64,000 nucleotides of DNA from Eggerthella lenta DSM 2243 (GTDB lineage: Bacteria > Actinomycetota > Coriobacteriia > Coriobacteriales > Eggerthellaceae), in assembly GCF_000024265.1 (NCBI RefSeq), contig NC_013204.1, positions 558,001 through 622,000 of the forward strand, read 5' to 3'. Numbering within the stretch: position 1 is the stretch's first letter; every line of letters begins with the position of its first letter. The notes beneath the pieces are model-generated. The model did not search any database and had not been told where the DNA came from. It saw only the letters and a list, made by a program, of their open reading frames with translations. This document shows positions 16,449 to 25,974 of this stretch, piece after piece. The position numbers and the translations under genes were made by a program.

Positions 16449-17786
16449 ATGGCATCTGAAACGAAGCGCAGGCGCTGGCTGCCGGCACCGTTCTCGCGCC
16501 GTGCTACCATCGTGTGGGCGGTGATCGTAGCCGTGCTGCTGGTTGCGGGCGCGTACTTCATGTACGACCGCTTGGCGAACGGACTGGGCATGGCGGGAGC
16601 CACGAATTCCGTGCCCTGGGGCTTGTGGGTGGTCGTCTACATCTGGTTCTCCGGTTTGGCGGGCGGCTTGTACCTCCTTTCGGCGCTGGTCTACCTGCTG
16701 AGGATTCCCCGCTTCGCGCCCGTCGCGCGCATGGCGCTGGGTTTGAGCGTGGTGTCGCTTGTCGTGTCGATGATATTCATCGGCATCGACCTGGGCGCCA
16801 TCCGGCATTCGCTGGGAACGCTGCTGTTCTTCCATTGGTCGTCGCCGTTGGCCTGGGAGATCAAGGCGTATATGTTCTTCATGGTCGTGGCCGTCGCACA
16901 GTTCGTGCTCGTGCTGCTGAACGACAAGCGAGCTGCCGAGGCTGCTGGCGAGCCCAGCATGGAATCGCTTCGGCGGCGCGGCAACGTGAACCTGGCCATC
17001 CGCGTGCTGGCCGGGGTGGGCGTGGCCACGTCGTTCGTGGGCCCTCCGGGCGGTACGGGCATGTTCTTCGCTGCGGTGAAGACGCGCGGGCTGTGGGAGG
17101 GCGGCATCACGTCGGTGCTGTTCTACGTCATGGCCGTGGTGACGGCTGCCGCGTTCCTGATCGTCGCATATCGGCTGCTCGCGCGGCTGCGCGGGGCGCG
17201 GCCGGACGGTAGCGCGCTCGTGGGTCTGAACCGCGTGCTGGCGGCGTCGCTGTTCGCGCTGGCGTTCTGCGTGTTCTTCCAGATCGCCCCGCCGTTGCTG
17301 TCGGGCGATCCGGCGTCGGCGACGGCCGTGGGCGTGATGGTGTCGGGTTCTTTGGCGCCGCTGTTCTGGATCGGCGAGATCGGCCTGGGACTGGCGGTGC
17401 CCGCGGCGCTGTTGGCCGTGGGGGCGTTTCGTTCGCGCTGCGCGGCCGGCGGCGTTTGGACGGTCGCTGCTGCCGTCTCCGCCATGGCGGGCATCCTGGC
17501 GCTGCGCTACGTGCTGGTGGTGGCAGGGTTCTCGGTTCCGCTTCTGGGCGGCATGCCCCTGCCTGCGTACGTGCCCACTTTGGGCGAGGCGATGGTGACG
17601 CTGTTCGTTCTGGGATTGGCCGTCGGCTGCTACGGACTGGCTGTGCGCCTGCTGCCGCTCGAGCGCAGGAGCGCGAGCGAGGGCGAGGCGCGGTTGGAAA
17701 GCTCCTACGAGGGCGCAGGTTCGGCCGCCGTGTCGTGCGGCGGGGTTTCGACGGGCAAGGAGGTGCGCGATGGAAGCGCAGCATAA
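16449..17786 (+). CDS. NrfD/TtrC-type membrane subunit
   Basis: A 445-residue membrane protein with about ten hydrophobic helices. NSVPWGLWVVVYIWFSGLAG is the characteristic NrfD-family first-loop pattern. It is longer than the usual TtrC (about 340 residues), with extra helices and a polar C-terminal tail. A GAGGTGAG ribosome site precedes the ATG. The last 17 bases overlap the next gene. It likely draws electrons from quinol for the 1087-residue Mo enzyme. Confidence 0.88.
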   Translation: MASETKRRRWLPAPFSRRATIVWAVIVAVLLVAGAYFMYDRLANGLGMAGATNSVPWGLWVVVYIWFSGLAGGLYLLSALVYLLRIPRFAPVARMALGLSVVSLVVSMIFIGIDLGAIRHSLGTLLFFHWSSPLAWEIKAYMFFMVVAVAQFVLVLLNDKRAAEAAGEPSMESLRRRGNVNLAIRVLAGVGVATSFVGPPGGTGMFFAAVKTRGLWEGGITSVLFYVMAVVTAAAFLIVAYRLLARLRGARPDGSALVGLNRVLAASLFALAFCVFFQIAPPLLSGDPASATAVGVMVSGSLAPLFWIGEIGLGLAVPAALLAVGAFRSRCAAGGVWTVAAAVSAMAGILALRYVLVVAGFSVPLLGGMPLPAYVPTLGEAMVTLFVLGLAVGCYGLAVRLLPLERRSASEGEARLESSYEGAGSAAVSCGGVSTGKEVRDGSAA

Positions 17787-20700
17787 AGACGGACGGCGAT
17801 GCGATGCCGCAAGCGAGCCTCAGCGTTCGAGCTTGTTCGGAACGCCTTCGCGGCGCGCCGTGGTCGGCGCCGGTTGCGCGGTCGCCGCAGGCGCCTTGGT
17901 CGCCGGAGGCGGGCTGGGCGCGTACATGGCCGCTGATGACCCGCTGACCGACGAGCCTCACGGGCGCGGCAACGCCACCGGCGCGTGCGCGGCCGACGAC
18001 GTCATCCTGTCCATGTGCAACAACTGCAACAGCTACTGCACCATCAAGGTGCGCGTGACCGATGCGGCCGACGGCAAGCAGGCGAACGACGGCGCCACCG
18101 CGCTGGTGCGCAAGATCGCGGGCAATCCGTACTCGCCGCTCAACTCGCAGCCCTACGCGCCGATCCCCTACGCTACGCGGCCCGAGGAAGCGCTCGCCCC
18201 CGGCGACGACATGGCCGTGGCCGGTCGCGCTTCGAACGGGGGCATGATATGCCTCAAGGGCCAGGCGGGCATTCAGCTCGTGCACGACCGGTTCCGCATC
18301 ACGCAGCCTTTGCGCCGCGTGGGGGAGCGCGGGTCGGACGAGTGGGAGACGGTCAGCTGGGACACGGCCCTCGACGAGATCGTGAACGGGTCGCCCGCGC
18401 TGGGCACGCCGGGCATCGCCGAATGGTACGCCTACGCGCCGAAGAAGCAGGTGGAGGCCGATGTCGCGCTTGTGGAGTCGGGCGAGATGACCAAGGACGC
18501 CTTCGCGGCGAAATGGGCCGACAAGCTGATCGACGTGGAGCATCCCGACCTGGGCCCCAAGTCCAACCTGTTCTGCTCGGCCGGCGGCGACCGCATGTTC
18601 CTCATCGGGGACCGCTTGACGCAGCTGGGGTTCGGCTCGGTCAACAACTTCAACCACGGCGGCGTGTGCGGCATGACGGGCGTCATGGCCAACGTGCGCA
18701 CGCACCCCACGACGAACCATAAGCGCATGTACGCCGACATCGACCATTGCGAATGCCTTATCATCTGGGGCACCGAGCCCATGACGGCGAACAAGGGTCC
18801 GTCGTGGCTGGCTCCGCGCCTGTCGGTGGCGCGCGAGCGCGGCATGAAGCTGTACGTGGTCGACCCGCGCCAGGGGCGTAGCGCCTCGAAGGCCGACGTG
18901 TGGCTGCCCGTGATTCCCGGCAAGGACGCCGAGCTGGCGTTCGCCATGATGTCGTGGATCATCGCGAACGAGCGCTACGATGCGGCCTACCTGTCGGCGC
19001 CTTCGAAGAAGGCAGCCGCGGCGCTGGGCGAGCCCACCTGGTCCGATGCGACGCACCTCGTGGCCGTCGACCTGCCGAACCGGCCCATCGTCACGGCCAA
19101 GGCGCTGGGGCGCGCGGGCGAGGTCGGCGCGAACGGCGAGGCGCTGGCCGACGACGCGCGCTTCGTGCTGGTGGACGGCGAGCTGACTCTCGCCGATGCC
19201 GCCGAGGGCGCCGCCGATCTGCTAGTGGACGCAGAGATCGACATCAAGGGAAAGCCTGCGCGCGTGAAGAGCGTGTTCCAGCTTTTGAAAGAGCGCGTCG
19301 AGGAGCGAACGCTGGAGGAGTACGCCGCCGATGCGGGCATCGAGCCCTCCGTGGTGGAAGAGGTGGCGCGCGAGTTCACGTCGCACGGCAAACGTGCCTG
19401 CGTCATGAGCTACCGCGGCCCGGCTATGCACGCCAACGGCTTCGATGCGGTGCGCGCCGTGGGGTATCTCAACTTCCTCATCGGCAACCACGATTGGAAG
19501 GGCGGTCACATCGCCGCCGCGGCGAAGTTCGCGCCGTTCGAGGGCCGCTACGACTTGAAGACCGTGCCGGACGCGCATGCCGGATGGGGCATTCCCATCA
19601 CGCGCCAGAAGACCGAGTACGAGAAGACCAGCTACTTCAAGCAGGACGGCTATCCGGCGCCGCGTCCGTGGTACCCGCTGCCGGGCAACCTGTCGCACGA
19701 GATCGTGCCCACCTTGCGCGCGGGCTACGTGTACGATCATTTGGGCGCGCTGTTCATCCATCGCCATTCGCTGGTGGACTCCACGCCCGGCGGGCGGCGA
19801 CTGGCCGACGTGCTGGGCGACCAGGACAAGATCAACCTGCTGGTGTCGTTCGACGTGGAGATAGGCGACACGTCGCGCTTTGCCGACTTCGTGTTACCGG
19901 ACAAGGTGTACCTCGAGCGCTTCAGCCAGGAATCCATCTATCCGAACCAGCAGTACCAGCTCATCCAGCTGGGGCAGCCGGCGGTGCGCGCCTTCGACGG
20001 CCCGCGCTCGGTGGAGGACGTGTACTTCGACATCATGCAACGCCTCGGGCTGCCGGGCGTCGGCGAGCATGCCGTGCCGGTGGGCAAGGACGGCGACGGC
20101 GGCACGGCGGCCCTTTCGACCGAGTACGACTACTGGTTGAAGATGGCCGCGAACATCGCCTACGCCGGCGAGAAGCCGGTGCCGGACGCCGACGACGACG
20201 AGCTCGCCCTGTTCGAGCGCGCCCGCAAGCGCGCGCTGGGCGAGGCGTTCGATCTGGAGGCGTGGAAAGCCGCCGTCACCGAAGAGGAATGGCCGAAGGT
20301 GGTGTACGTGCTGAACCGCGGCGGGCGGTTCGCGTCGGCCGACCCTGCGAAGGGCGACGGTTACGACGGAGATCTGATCAAGACGAAGTACGCCGGCTTG
20401 TGCGCGTTCTACGACCCGAAGACGGCTTCGCTGAAAGACGCGTTGACCGGTGAGAACTTCGACGGATTGGCCCATACGGCGCCGATCGCCTTCGCCGACG
20501 GCACGCCGATGGCGCGGCCGGCCGACCGACCGTTCGCGTTCATCAACTGGAAAGCGCGCACGAACGGCACGCACCGCACCATCGCCGCGTCGTGGCTGCG
20601 CGAGACGACCACCGAGAACTTCGTATGGATGTCGCCGTCCGACGCTGCCGAGCGCGGCTTGAAGAACGGCGATGCCGTGGAGGTCGTGGGGCCTGAAGGC

Positions 20701-21033
20701 ACGCTTTCCGGTCACGTGCGCGTGACCGAGGGCATTCGTCCCGGCGTGGTGGGGGCCAACTACTCGTTCGGCCAGCAGGGCTACGCCGCGCGCGCGGTCA
20801 CCATCGACGGCATGTTGACGGGCCCGGCTCCCGATTACCTCGAAGAAGAGGGCATCCTCGACGGCGACGAGCCCGGCAAGCAGAAGACCGGCTTCGCCGG
20901 CGGGCGGGGGCGCGGCTTCTGCATGAACGAGCTGCTGCCCGAGGAAACGCTTGCCGGAGGCGGTGGCGTGACCGATCCTATTGGAGGCGGCGCCGCCCAG
21001 TTCGACCTCTGGGTGGACGTGCGGAAGGTGTAG
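17770..21033 (+). CDS. Large molybdopterin oxidoreductase, TtrA-like
   Basis: A 1087-residue catalytic subunit. A possible Tat signal (PSRRAVVGAG plus hydrophobic stretch) lies at residues 27-55 after an unusually long N-region. C83, C86, C90 and C161 fit the [4Fe-4S] pattern, with a long insertion before the fourth cysteine as in large tetrathionate/arsenate-type enzymes. HGGVCGMTG is the probable Mo-ligand region. It ends with a dinucleotide-binding domain (NYSFGQQGYAARA). The B-C-A gene order matches ttrBCA. Tetrathionate, arsenate or another oxyanion are all possible. It overlaps the membrane-subunit gene and has an AAGGAGGTG ribosome site. Confidence 0.85.
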   Translation: MEAQHKDGRRCDAASEPQRSSLFGTPSRRAVVGAGCAVAAGALVAGGGLGAYMAADDPLTDEPHGRGNATGACAADDVILSMCNNCNSYCTIKVRVTDAADGKQANDGATALVRKIAGNPYSPLNSQPYAPIPYATRPEEALAPGDDMAVAGRASNGGMICLKGQAGIQLVHDRFRITQPLRRVGERGSDEWETVSWDTALDEIVNGSPALGTPGIAEWYAYAPKKQVEADVALVESGEMTKDAFAAKWADKLIDVEHPDLGPKSNLFCSAGGDRMFLIGDRLTQLGFGSVNNFNHGGVCGMTGVMANVRTHPTTNHKRMYADIDHCECLIIWGTEPMTANKGPSWLAPRLSVARERGMKLYVVDPRQGRSASKADVWLPVIPGKDAELAFAMMSWIIANERYDAAYLSAPSKKAAAALGEPTWSDATHLVAVDLPNRPIVTAKALGRAGEVGANGEALADDARFVLVDGELTLADAAEGAADLLVDAEIDIKGKPARVKSVFQLLKERVEERTLEEYAADAGIEPSVVEEVAREFTSHGKRACVMSYRGPAMHANGFDAVRAVGYLNFLIGNHDWKGGHIAAAAKFAPFEGRYDLKTVPDAHAGWGIPITRQKTEYEKTSYFKQDGYPAPRPWYPLPGNLSHEIVPTLRAGYVYDHLGALFIHRHSLVDSTPGGRRLADVLGDQDKINLLVSFDVEIGDTSRFADFVLPDKVYLERFSQESIYPNQQYQLIQLGQPAVRAFDGPRSVEDVYFDIMQRLGLPGVGEHAVPVGKDGDGGTAALSTEYDYWLKMAANIAYAGEKPVPDADDDELALFERARKRALGEAFDLEAWKAAVTEEEWPKVVYVLNRGGRFASADPAKGDGYDGDLIKTKYAGLCAFYDPKTASLKDALTGENFDGLAHTAPIAFADGTPMARPADRPFAFINWKARTNGTHRTIAASWLRETTTENFVWMSPSDAAERGLKNGDAVEVVGPEGTLSGHVRVTEGIRPGVVGANYSFGQQGYAARAVTIDGMLTGPAPDYLEEEGILDGDEPGKQKTGFAGGRGRGFCMNELLPEETLAGGGGVTDPIGGGAAQFDLWVDVRKV

Positions 21034-21051
21034 GAATTCGGCGCACTCTAG

Positions 21052-21093
21052 GGCGCGGGGAAGGCCATGCGGTCCAGCGATCTTCCCCGCGCC
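21052..21093 (+). terminator. Hairpin after the TtrA-like gene
   Basis: A 12-bp perfect stem (21052-21063 with 21082-21093) with an 18-nt loop lies 18 bases after the stop codon. No T-run follows. Confidence 0.55.
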
Positions 21094-21548
21094 GATTCGT
21101 GATGGGCGCGGCGTGCGGTCGGCGCGGCGTGCGACGTTCGGTTCCCCGGAACCTCTGCCGCTGCCGTGGAGGGGGATGCGCTATGAGGGAGGGCGCGGCA
21201 GCCGCGCGCTGGGCGCGAGCTGGTTTGTGAATTTCGCTTGGAGCGGGCCACTTTCTCGAAGATACGGGGGTTTCGGCTTCCGCTATACTTGCCCGCTGTG
21301 AAATCGCTTCTGTACATATTCGAGCGCTACACCAGCCTTCGCCAGCTTTCGCGGCGACGCTCGCGCACGGCTGCGTTCCGCGCGCCGGGCGAAGTGGGTC
21401 CTGGCGTGTGGCAAGGCCATCGATGAGCGGACTCTCGTAAGCGGACGACCTCGTTCGACGGCCTCCGCGTTTTCGCTTTCCTCATTCATATTCCCCGATC
21501 GATCGCCGGCCGTTCTCTTTGTGCGCTTACCTGCGCGCGAGCGAGGGG
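21094..21548. other. Intergenic region with a promoter and a possible short leader ORF
   Basis: No convincing full-length gene is present. A -10 box TATACT at 21284-21289 sits nine bases before a GTG (21298) that opens a 42-codon frame ending at 21426. If used, this would be a leaderless leader peptide ahead of the efflux gene. No -35 consensus or ribosome site is visible, so both are tentative. Confidence 0.3.
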
Positions 21549-23087
21549 ATGGGCTCGGTTGTCGACGCGTCCGCAAAGGAAGTCGATGCGCTCTTGAACG
21601 AACAACAATTGGTTGCTGAACAGCACAAAGTAACCCGCAAGGAAATCACCGTCATCGGCATCGTGCTGGCAGGTGCGTTCCTTGCCATCCTGAACCAGAC
21701 CGTCCTGTCGCCCGCGCTGCCGAAGCTGATGGACGCGTTCTCCATCTCGGCCGGCACCGCGCAGTGGGTGACGTCCATCTACATGCTGGTCAACGGCATC
21801 ATGGTGCCCATCACCGGGTTCCTCATCGACCGCTTCTCCACGCGCAAGCTCTTCTTCGTCTCGCTGATGTCGTTCATCGTGGGCACGGCGCTGTGCGCGG
21901 GGGCCCCGACGTTCGAGCTGCTCATCGTAGGCCGCGTGCTGCAGGCGGCCGGCGCGGGCGTGCAGCTGCCGCTCGTGGGCGTGGTTCCCATGCTCATCTT
22001 CCCGCCCGAGAAGCGCGGCACGGCCATGGGCATGGCCGGCATCGTGATGAGCTGCGCGCCTGCGGCCGGCCCGGTGCTGGCCGGGGGCATCATCGACGCG
22101 TGGGGCTGGCGCATGATGTTCTGGGCGATGATCCCGCTGGCCATCCTCGTGCTGGCGGTGAGCTTCTTCCTACTTACGAACGTGGGGGAGCTCAAGCGCC
22201 CGCACCTCGACGTGCCGTCCATCGTCCTGTCCACGTTCGCGTTCGGCGGCCTGCTGTACGGTTTCTCCAGTGCAAGCACGCTGGGCTGGGGCAACGCCGT
22301 GGTCGTCGGCAGCATCGTCGTGGGCGTGGTCGCGCTCGCGTGGTTCATCCATCGCCAGCTGCATATCGAGGAGCCGCTGCTGCAGCTGCGGGCCCTCAAA
22401 ACCCCCACGTTCGCGTACTCGGCCGTCATCGTGACGGTGGTCAACTCGGCGCTGGCCGTGGGCAGCGTCATCCTGCCCATCTACCTGCAGAACGTGCTGG
22501 GGCTGACGGCGTTCGAAACCGGCATCCTCATGACGCCCGGCGCGGTGGCCACCATCTTCCTGAGCCCGGTCAGCGGCATGCTGTTCGACCGGTTCGGGCC
22601 GCGCGTCATAGCCATCATGGGCTTGACGGGGCTCACCGCTTCGCTGGCGGCGCTGTCCCTCGTCGACGACAAGACGATGGTCGCGTACCTCGTAGCGTTC
22701 TACGTCATCCAGTCCTCCGGTCTGACGCTGGCGAACATGCCGGTCACCACCTGGGGCATCAACGCGCTGCCGAACGACATGATCGCGCACGGCAACGCCA
22801 TCAGCAACACGGGCCGCCAGGTGGGCGGCGCAGTGAGCACGGCGCTCATCGTGACGGTGATGACCATGGTGACCGCGGCGAACGCCGAGGCAGGCCCCGT
22901 GCTGTCCACGGCGGCGGGCATCGACGTGGCGTACGGGATCTCCGCGGCCGTGGCGTCTGTCGCGCTGGTCATAGCCGTCTTGAAGGTGCGCAACGTCAAG
23001 AAGCAGGCGGTCGCCTCGCCTGCATCCCGGGCCGAAGCGCCGCTTGAGATCGAAATGGAAGAAGCTCGGGAAGGAGCTGCACGATGA
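21549..23087 (+). CDS. MFS efflux transporter, DHA2 (EmrB/QacA) family
   Basis: A protein of about 512 residues with roughly fourteen membrane helices. The first helix carries FLAILNQTVLSPALP and helix 5 carries the GAGVQLPLVG / APAAGPVLAGG pattern of 14-helix drug:H+ antiporters (motif C). The C-terminus is a charged cytoplasmic tail. The start is uncertain. ATG 21549 is used, with GAGGGG immediately in front of it. A TTG at 21519 is in frame upstream. Its stop overlaps the start of the CBS gene. The substrate is unknown. Confidence 0.85.
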   Translation: MGSVVDASAKEVDALLNEQQLVAEQHKVTRKEITVIGIVLAGAFLAILNQTVLSPALPKLMDAFSISAGTAQWVTSIYMLVNGIMVPITGFLIDRFSTRKLFFVSLMSFIVGTALCAGAPTFELLIVGRVLQAAGAGVQLPLVGVVPMLIFPPEKRGTAMGMAGIVMSCAPAAGPVLAGGIIDAWGWRMMFWAMIPLAILVLAVSFFLLTNVGELKRPHLDVPSIVLSTFAFGGLLYGFSSASTLGWGNAVVVGSIVVGVVALAWFIHRQLHIEEPLLQLRALKTPTFAYSAVIVTVVNSALAVGSVILPIYLQNVLGLTAFETGILMTPGAVATIFLSPVSGMLFDRFGPRVIAIMGLTGLTASLAALSLVDDKTMVAYLVAFYVIQSSGLTLANMPVTTWGINALPNDMIAHGNAISNTGRQVGGAVSTALIVTVMTMVTAANAEAGPVLSTAAGIDVAYGISAAVASVALVIAVLKVRNVKKQAVASPASRAEAPLEIEMEEAREGAAR

Positions 23088-23572
23088 ATCGGACGATCGG
23101 CGACATCATGGAGCGGGACGCGTACACGTGCCGCTACGACCAGAACCTCGGCGAGGTGGTAACCCTGTTCAACGAGCTGGGCACGAGCGGGCTCGTGGTG
23201 ATCGACGAGGATCGCCATGTGGTGGGATTCATCAGCGACGGCGACATCATGAAAGCGGTCGCCGCGCAGAAGACGCGCTCCATCTTCAGCGGTGGGTACT
23301 CCAACATGGTGCTGTACGACAGCGAGTCCTTCGAGGAGAAGGCCCGCGCGCTCAAGCGCCGCAACGTCATGGAGCTGGCCGTGCAGCGGGTGCTGTGCGC
23401 CACGGCCGACCAGACCATCGGCGAGATCGCCGACGTGCTGGCGAAGAAGAAGTTCAAGAAGGTGCCGGTCATCGATGAGGACGGCAGGCTCATCGGCATG
23501 GTGCGCCGCGCCACCATCACCCGCTACCTGTTCGATGTGCTGTTCGGCGAGGAAGAGCCGAGCGCCGAGTAG
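23084..23572 (+). CDS. Tandem CBS-domain protein
   Basis: A 162-residue cytoplasmic protein of two CBS motifs. The first is MERDAYTCRYDQNLGEVV ... GLVVIDEDRHVVGFISDGDI; the second is RVLCATADQTIGEIADVL ... VPVIDEDGRLIGMVRRATI. A 50-residue insert separates them. CBS pairs bind adenine nucleotides and report energy state. It is coupled to the efflux gene by an ATGA overlap, so it may regulate the transporter or its expression. Confidence 0.85.
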   Translation: MNRTIGDIMERDAYTCRYDQNLGEVVTLFNELGTSGLVVIDEDRHVVGFISDGDIMKAVAAQKTRSIFSGGYSNMVLYDSESFEEKARALKRRNVMELAVQRVLCATADQTIGEIADVLAKKKFKKVPVIDEDGRLIGMVRRATITRYLFDVLFGEEEPSAE

Positions 23573-23632
23573 CGCCGGGGCTTATACTGGCGGCATCAAC
23601 CGCATCGGTGCGCGTCGAGAAGGGAGAACGTC

Positions 23633-24433
23633 ATGAAGGTGATCGTCGTCGGATGCCACGGGCAGATGGGGCAGCCCATCAGCCGATTCGTCGCCGAGCG
23701 CGAGGGTATGGAGCTGGTGGGAGGCGTGGGCCCTGCGGGACGCGACTACATCGGCCGCGACCTCGGCCAGGTGGTGGGCCTCGGACGCGATCTGGGCATC
23801 CCCGTGGCGGACGACCTCTCGTCCGTCATCGACGCGTGCGACGCGCTCATTGACGTTTCCAGCGTGGAGCAGTGCCTCGAAACGCTCGACTTGGCCGTGG
23901 CGCATGGGAAAGCTCTCGTCACGGCCAGCACGGGGTTCTCGCCCGAACAGTTCGAACGATTCGAAGCGGCCGGCCGGCACATCCCGATCATCTTCAAATG
24001 CAACACCTCGAAGATGGTGAACGTGATGCTGAAGTTGGTGGAGATCGCGGCGCGGGCGCTCGTGGACGAGACGGATATCGAGATCATCGACCAGCACGAC
24101 CGCGATAAGCTGGACGCGCCCAGCGGCACCGCCGTCATCATCGGCAACATGATCGCGGAGCTCAAGGGCACCACGCTCGACGAGCTGGCCGAGTACGGCC
24201 GCGAGGGCCACGGCGCGCGCAAGCCGGGCGGCGTGGGCTTCCATTCGCTGCGCGCCGGCGATATCACGAGCGACCACAAGGTGTACTTCGGAGGCATGGG
24301 CGAGCGTTTGGAGATCACCCACTACTCCTACAGCGACGACTGCTTCGCCCGCGGCGCCGTGGACTGCGCCGCGTATCTCCAAGGAAAGCCCGCGGGCGTT
24401 TACAGCATTAAAGACGTGTTCGACCTGCGTTAG
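23633..24433 (+). CDS. dapB: DapB-like 4-hydroxy-tetrahydrodipicolinate reductase
   Basis: A 266-residue protein. The N-terminus VIVVGCHGQMGQ is a variant of the DapB nucleotide-binding motif. DQHDRDKLDAPSGTA matches the DapB substrate-binding/catalytic signature, with the usual His-His replaced by His-Asp. The C-terminus (GERLEITHYSYSDDCFARGAV) follows the family. DapB reduces 4-hydroxy-tetrahydrodipicolinate with NAD(P)H in lysine and diaminopimelate synthesis. The altered GRMG and HH positions are noteworthy but do not exclude this function. A GAGAAGGGAG ribosome site and a TATACT box at 23583 lie upstream. No other lysine gene is nearby. Confidence 0.85.
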   Translation: MKVIVVGCHGQMGQPISRFVAEREGMELVGGVGPAGRDYIGRDLGQVVGLGRDLGIPVADDLSSVIDACDALIDVSSVEQCLETLDLAVAHGKALVTASTGFSPEQFERFEAAGRHIPIIFKCNTSKMVNVMLKLVEIAARALVDETDIEIIDQHDRDKLDAPSGTAVIIGNMIAELKGTTLDELAEYGREGHGARKPGGVGFHSLRAGDITSDHKVYFGGMGERLEITHYSYSDDCFARGAVDCAAYLQGKPAGVYSIKDVFDLR

Positions 24434-24448
24434 CGTACCGCCCGCCTT

Positions 24449-24622
24449 CTAGGGGCGGCGGGCTTGGCGGGCGGCCGTCACGAAGAGGGCGCAGGCGATG
24501 AGCGCGAGCGCCGCCGCGGGCGCAAGCGGCATCGTGCCACCGAGGAACAGGGCGATCGTGCAGGCGAACAGGGCGCCGGCCAGCACGGCGGCCACCGCCC
24601 AGCCTCTTTGGATGCGGGTCAT
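24449..24622 (-). CDS. Small two-helix membrane protein
   Basis: A 57-residue protein starting MTRIQRGWAVAAV with two hydrophobic helices (about residues 8-26 and 30-48) and a basic tail (RQARRP). A GGAGGG ribosome site lies five bases before the ATG, which supports a real gene. It matches no family I recognise. It converges on the dapB-like gene. The shared 3' region can form a GC-rich hairpin. Confidence 0.55.
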   Translation of the reverse strand: MTRIQRGWAVAAVLAGALFACTIALFLGGTMPLAPAAALALIACALFVTAARQARRP

Positions 24623-24828
24623 GGCGGCCCTCCTTTCGTCGAAGCATCTACGGTACCAGCTTGCCTTGCAGGGGTGGGGGCGACGCGCTGACATCGAAGT
24701 CACGATCGGGCAACACCTTCTCAAACGGGGCGGCGGGTCAGCTGCCCTGCCTGTGCGCGCTCCTAGGATGAGGGCTGTTTATATGACAGCTAGGGGATTC
24801 GTCGTGAATCCTGAGGAGGTGAAATCGT

Positions 24829-25776
24829 ATGGATCTCGCATTGCTTCAAATGCCGATGGTTCTGTTCACCACGCTCGTGCCGATGGCTTCGGGCGCGTTC
24901 ATCGGCCTGGCGCTGGCGTTTCTGACCACGCGTTTCAGCAAGGAGCGCCTCGCCCGCATCGACCGCTGGACGCTGCTTCCGATGGCGATCCTCGCCGTGG
25001 GCTACATCGCGTCGTTCGTGGCGCTCTCGTCGCCGCAGTATTCGATGAGCTTGTTCCAAGGCGTCGACATCGCGCCGTTGTCCTTCGTGGGCATCGCTGG
25101 CATGCTGTTAATCGCGCTGGCCGTGGTGTACTGGATCATCGCGATGACGGGCAATCTGGACGGGCGTCCGCGCAAGGTGTTCGCCACTGTGGTGGGCGCG
25201 GCTTCGCTGCTGCTGTCGCTTAGCATCGGGGTGATGTACATGGGCTCCGCGGTGCTCACCTGGAACTCTCCGCTCGTGCCGCTCGGCATCATCGGGTTCT
25301 GCATCGCAGGCGGCGTGCCGCTCGGCGTGCTGGTCGTCGCTCTCGCGGGTGGGATGCCCGAAGCGCGCTTGACGCGGTTGCCAACGGTAGCGCTGGTCAC
25401 GGCCTTTATCGGCGTGGTGGCGGCCATCGTCGCCGTCAGCGCGCAGCTGCTGTTCGCCCAGTCCACGTTCAACGCGTTCTTTCCGGGCTCCGACGTGCTT
25501 CCCGGTTCGTGGGTGTACCTCGTGATATCCATCGTGGGGTTCGTTGTTATGCTGGCGACTCTGCGCGCCACGCTCATGCCCGGCGGCCGCAATGTGGCGG
25601 CGATGGGAAGGACGGCGGGTGCTGCGGCGGCCATCCCGCTGCGCGATCGCGAGGACGTCGATGCTGATGCTCCCGTGGGCGTCCGTTCGGCCATCCCGCT
25701 GCTCGTGGCCGGCAACGCGGCCGTGCTCATCGGCATCTTCGTGGCGCGCCTCATGTTCTACGCGCTGCAGGTGTAG
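24829..25776 (+). CDS. Orphan DmsC-like membrane anchor
   Basis: A 315-residue protein with about eight helices and the DmsC pattern: an N-terminal LVPMASGAFIGLAL segment, a SPLVPLGIIGFCIAGGVPLG segment and a C-terminal helix FVARLMFYALQV. DmsC proteins anchor Mo/Fe-S subunits and oxidise quinol, but no catalytic or ferredoxin subunit is adjacent, so it probably serves an enzyme encoded elsewhere or has lost its partners. AGGAGG precedes the ATG by nine bases. Upstream are a hairpin (24795-24800 with 24806-24811) and an inverted repeat GCTGT-N7-ACAGC (24774-24790). Confidence 0.82.
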   Translation: MDLALLQMPMVLFTTLVPMASGAFIGLALAFLTTRFSKERLARIDRWTLLPMAILAVGYIASFVALSSPQYSMSLFQGVDIAPLSFVGIAGMLLIALAVVYWIIAMTGNLDGRPRKVFATVVGAASLLLSLSIGVMYMGSAVLTWNSPLVPLGIIGFCIAGGVPLGVLVVALAGGMPEARLTRLPTVALVTAFIGVVAAIVAVSAQLLFAQSTFNAFFPGSDVLPGSWVYLVISIVGFVVMLATLRATLMPGGRNVAAMGRTAGAAAAIPLRDREDVDADAPVGVRSAIPLLVAGNAAVLIGIFVARLMFYALQV

Positions 25777-25802
25777 AGGCTTCGGCCCTCGAGGACCTTC
25801 AA

Positions 25803-25838
25803 GCCGCCGACGCCGGAAAGGCCGTCGGCGGCTTTTTT
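25803..25838 (+). terminator. Canonical factor-independent terminator
   Basis: A 10-bp GC-rich stem (25803-25812 with 25823-25832), extendable to 12 bp, is followed directly by six T residues. It lies 26 bases after the DmsC-like stop codon. Confidence 0.9.
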
Positions 25839-25974
25839 GTTTTTGTCGCACGCCTGAGCTTGTCGCGTGGCGGCGCGTGTCGCGCGGCGGCACGCGCAGT
25901 GGCGGTGGGGGCGCGCGAAGGGGGCAGGCGCGCTGGTGATGCAAATTGTCCCGCGGAGCGGTAAAAACAAGTCA

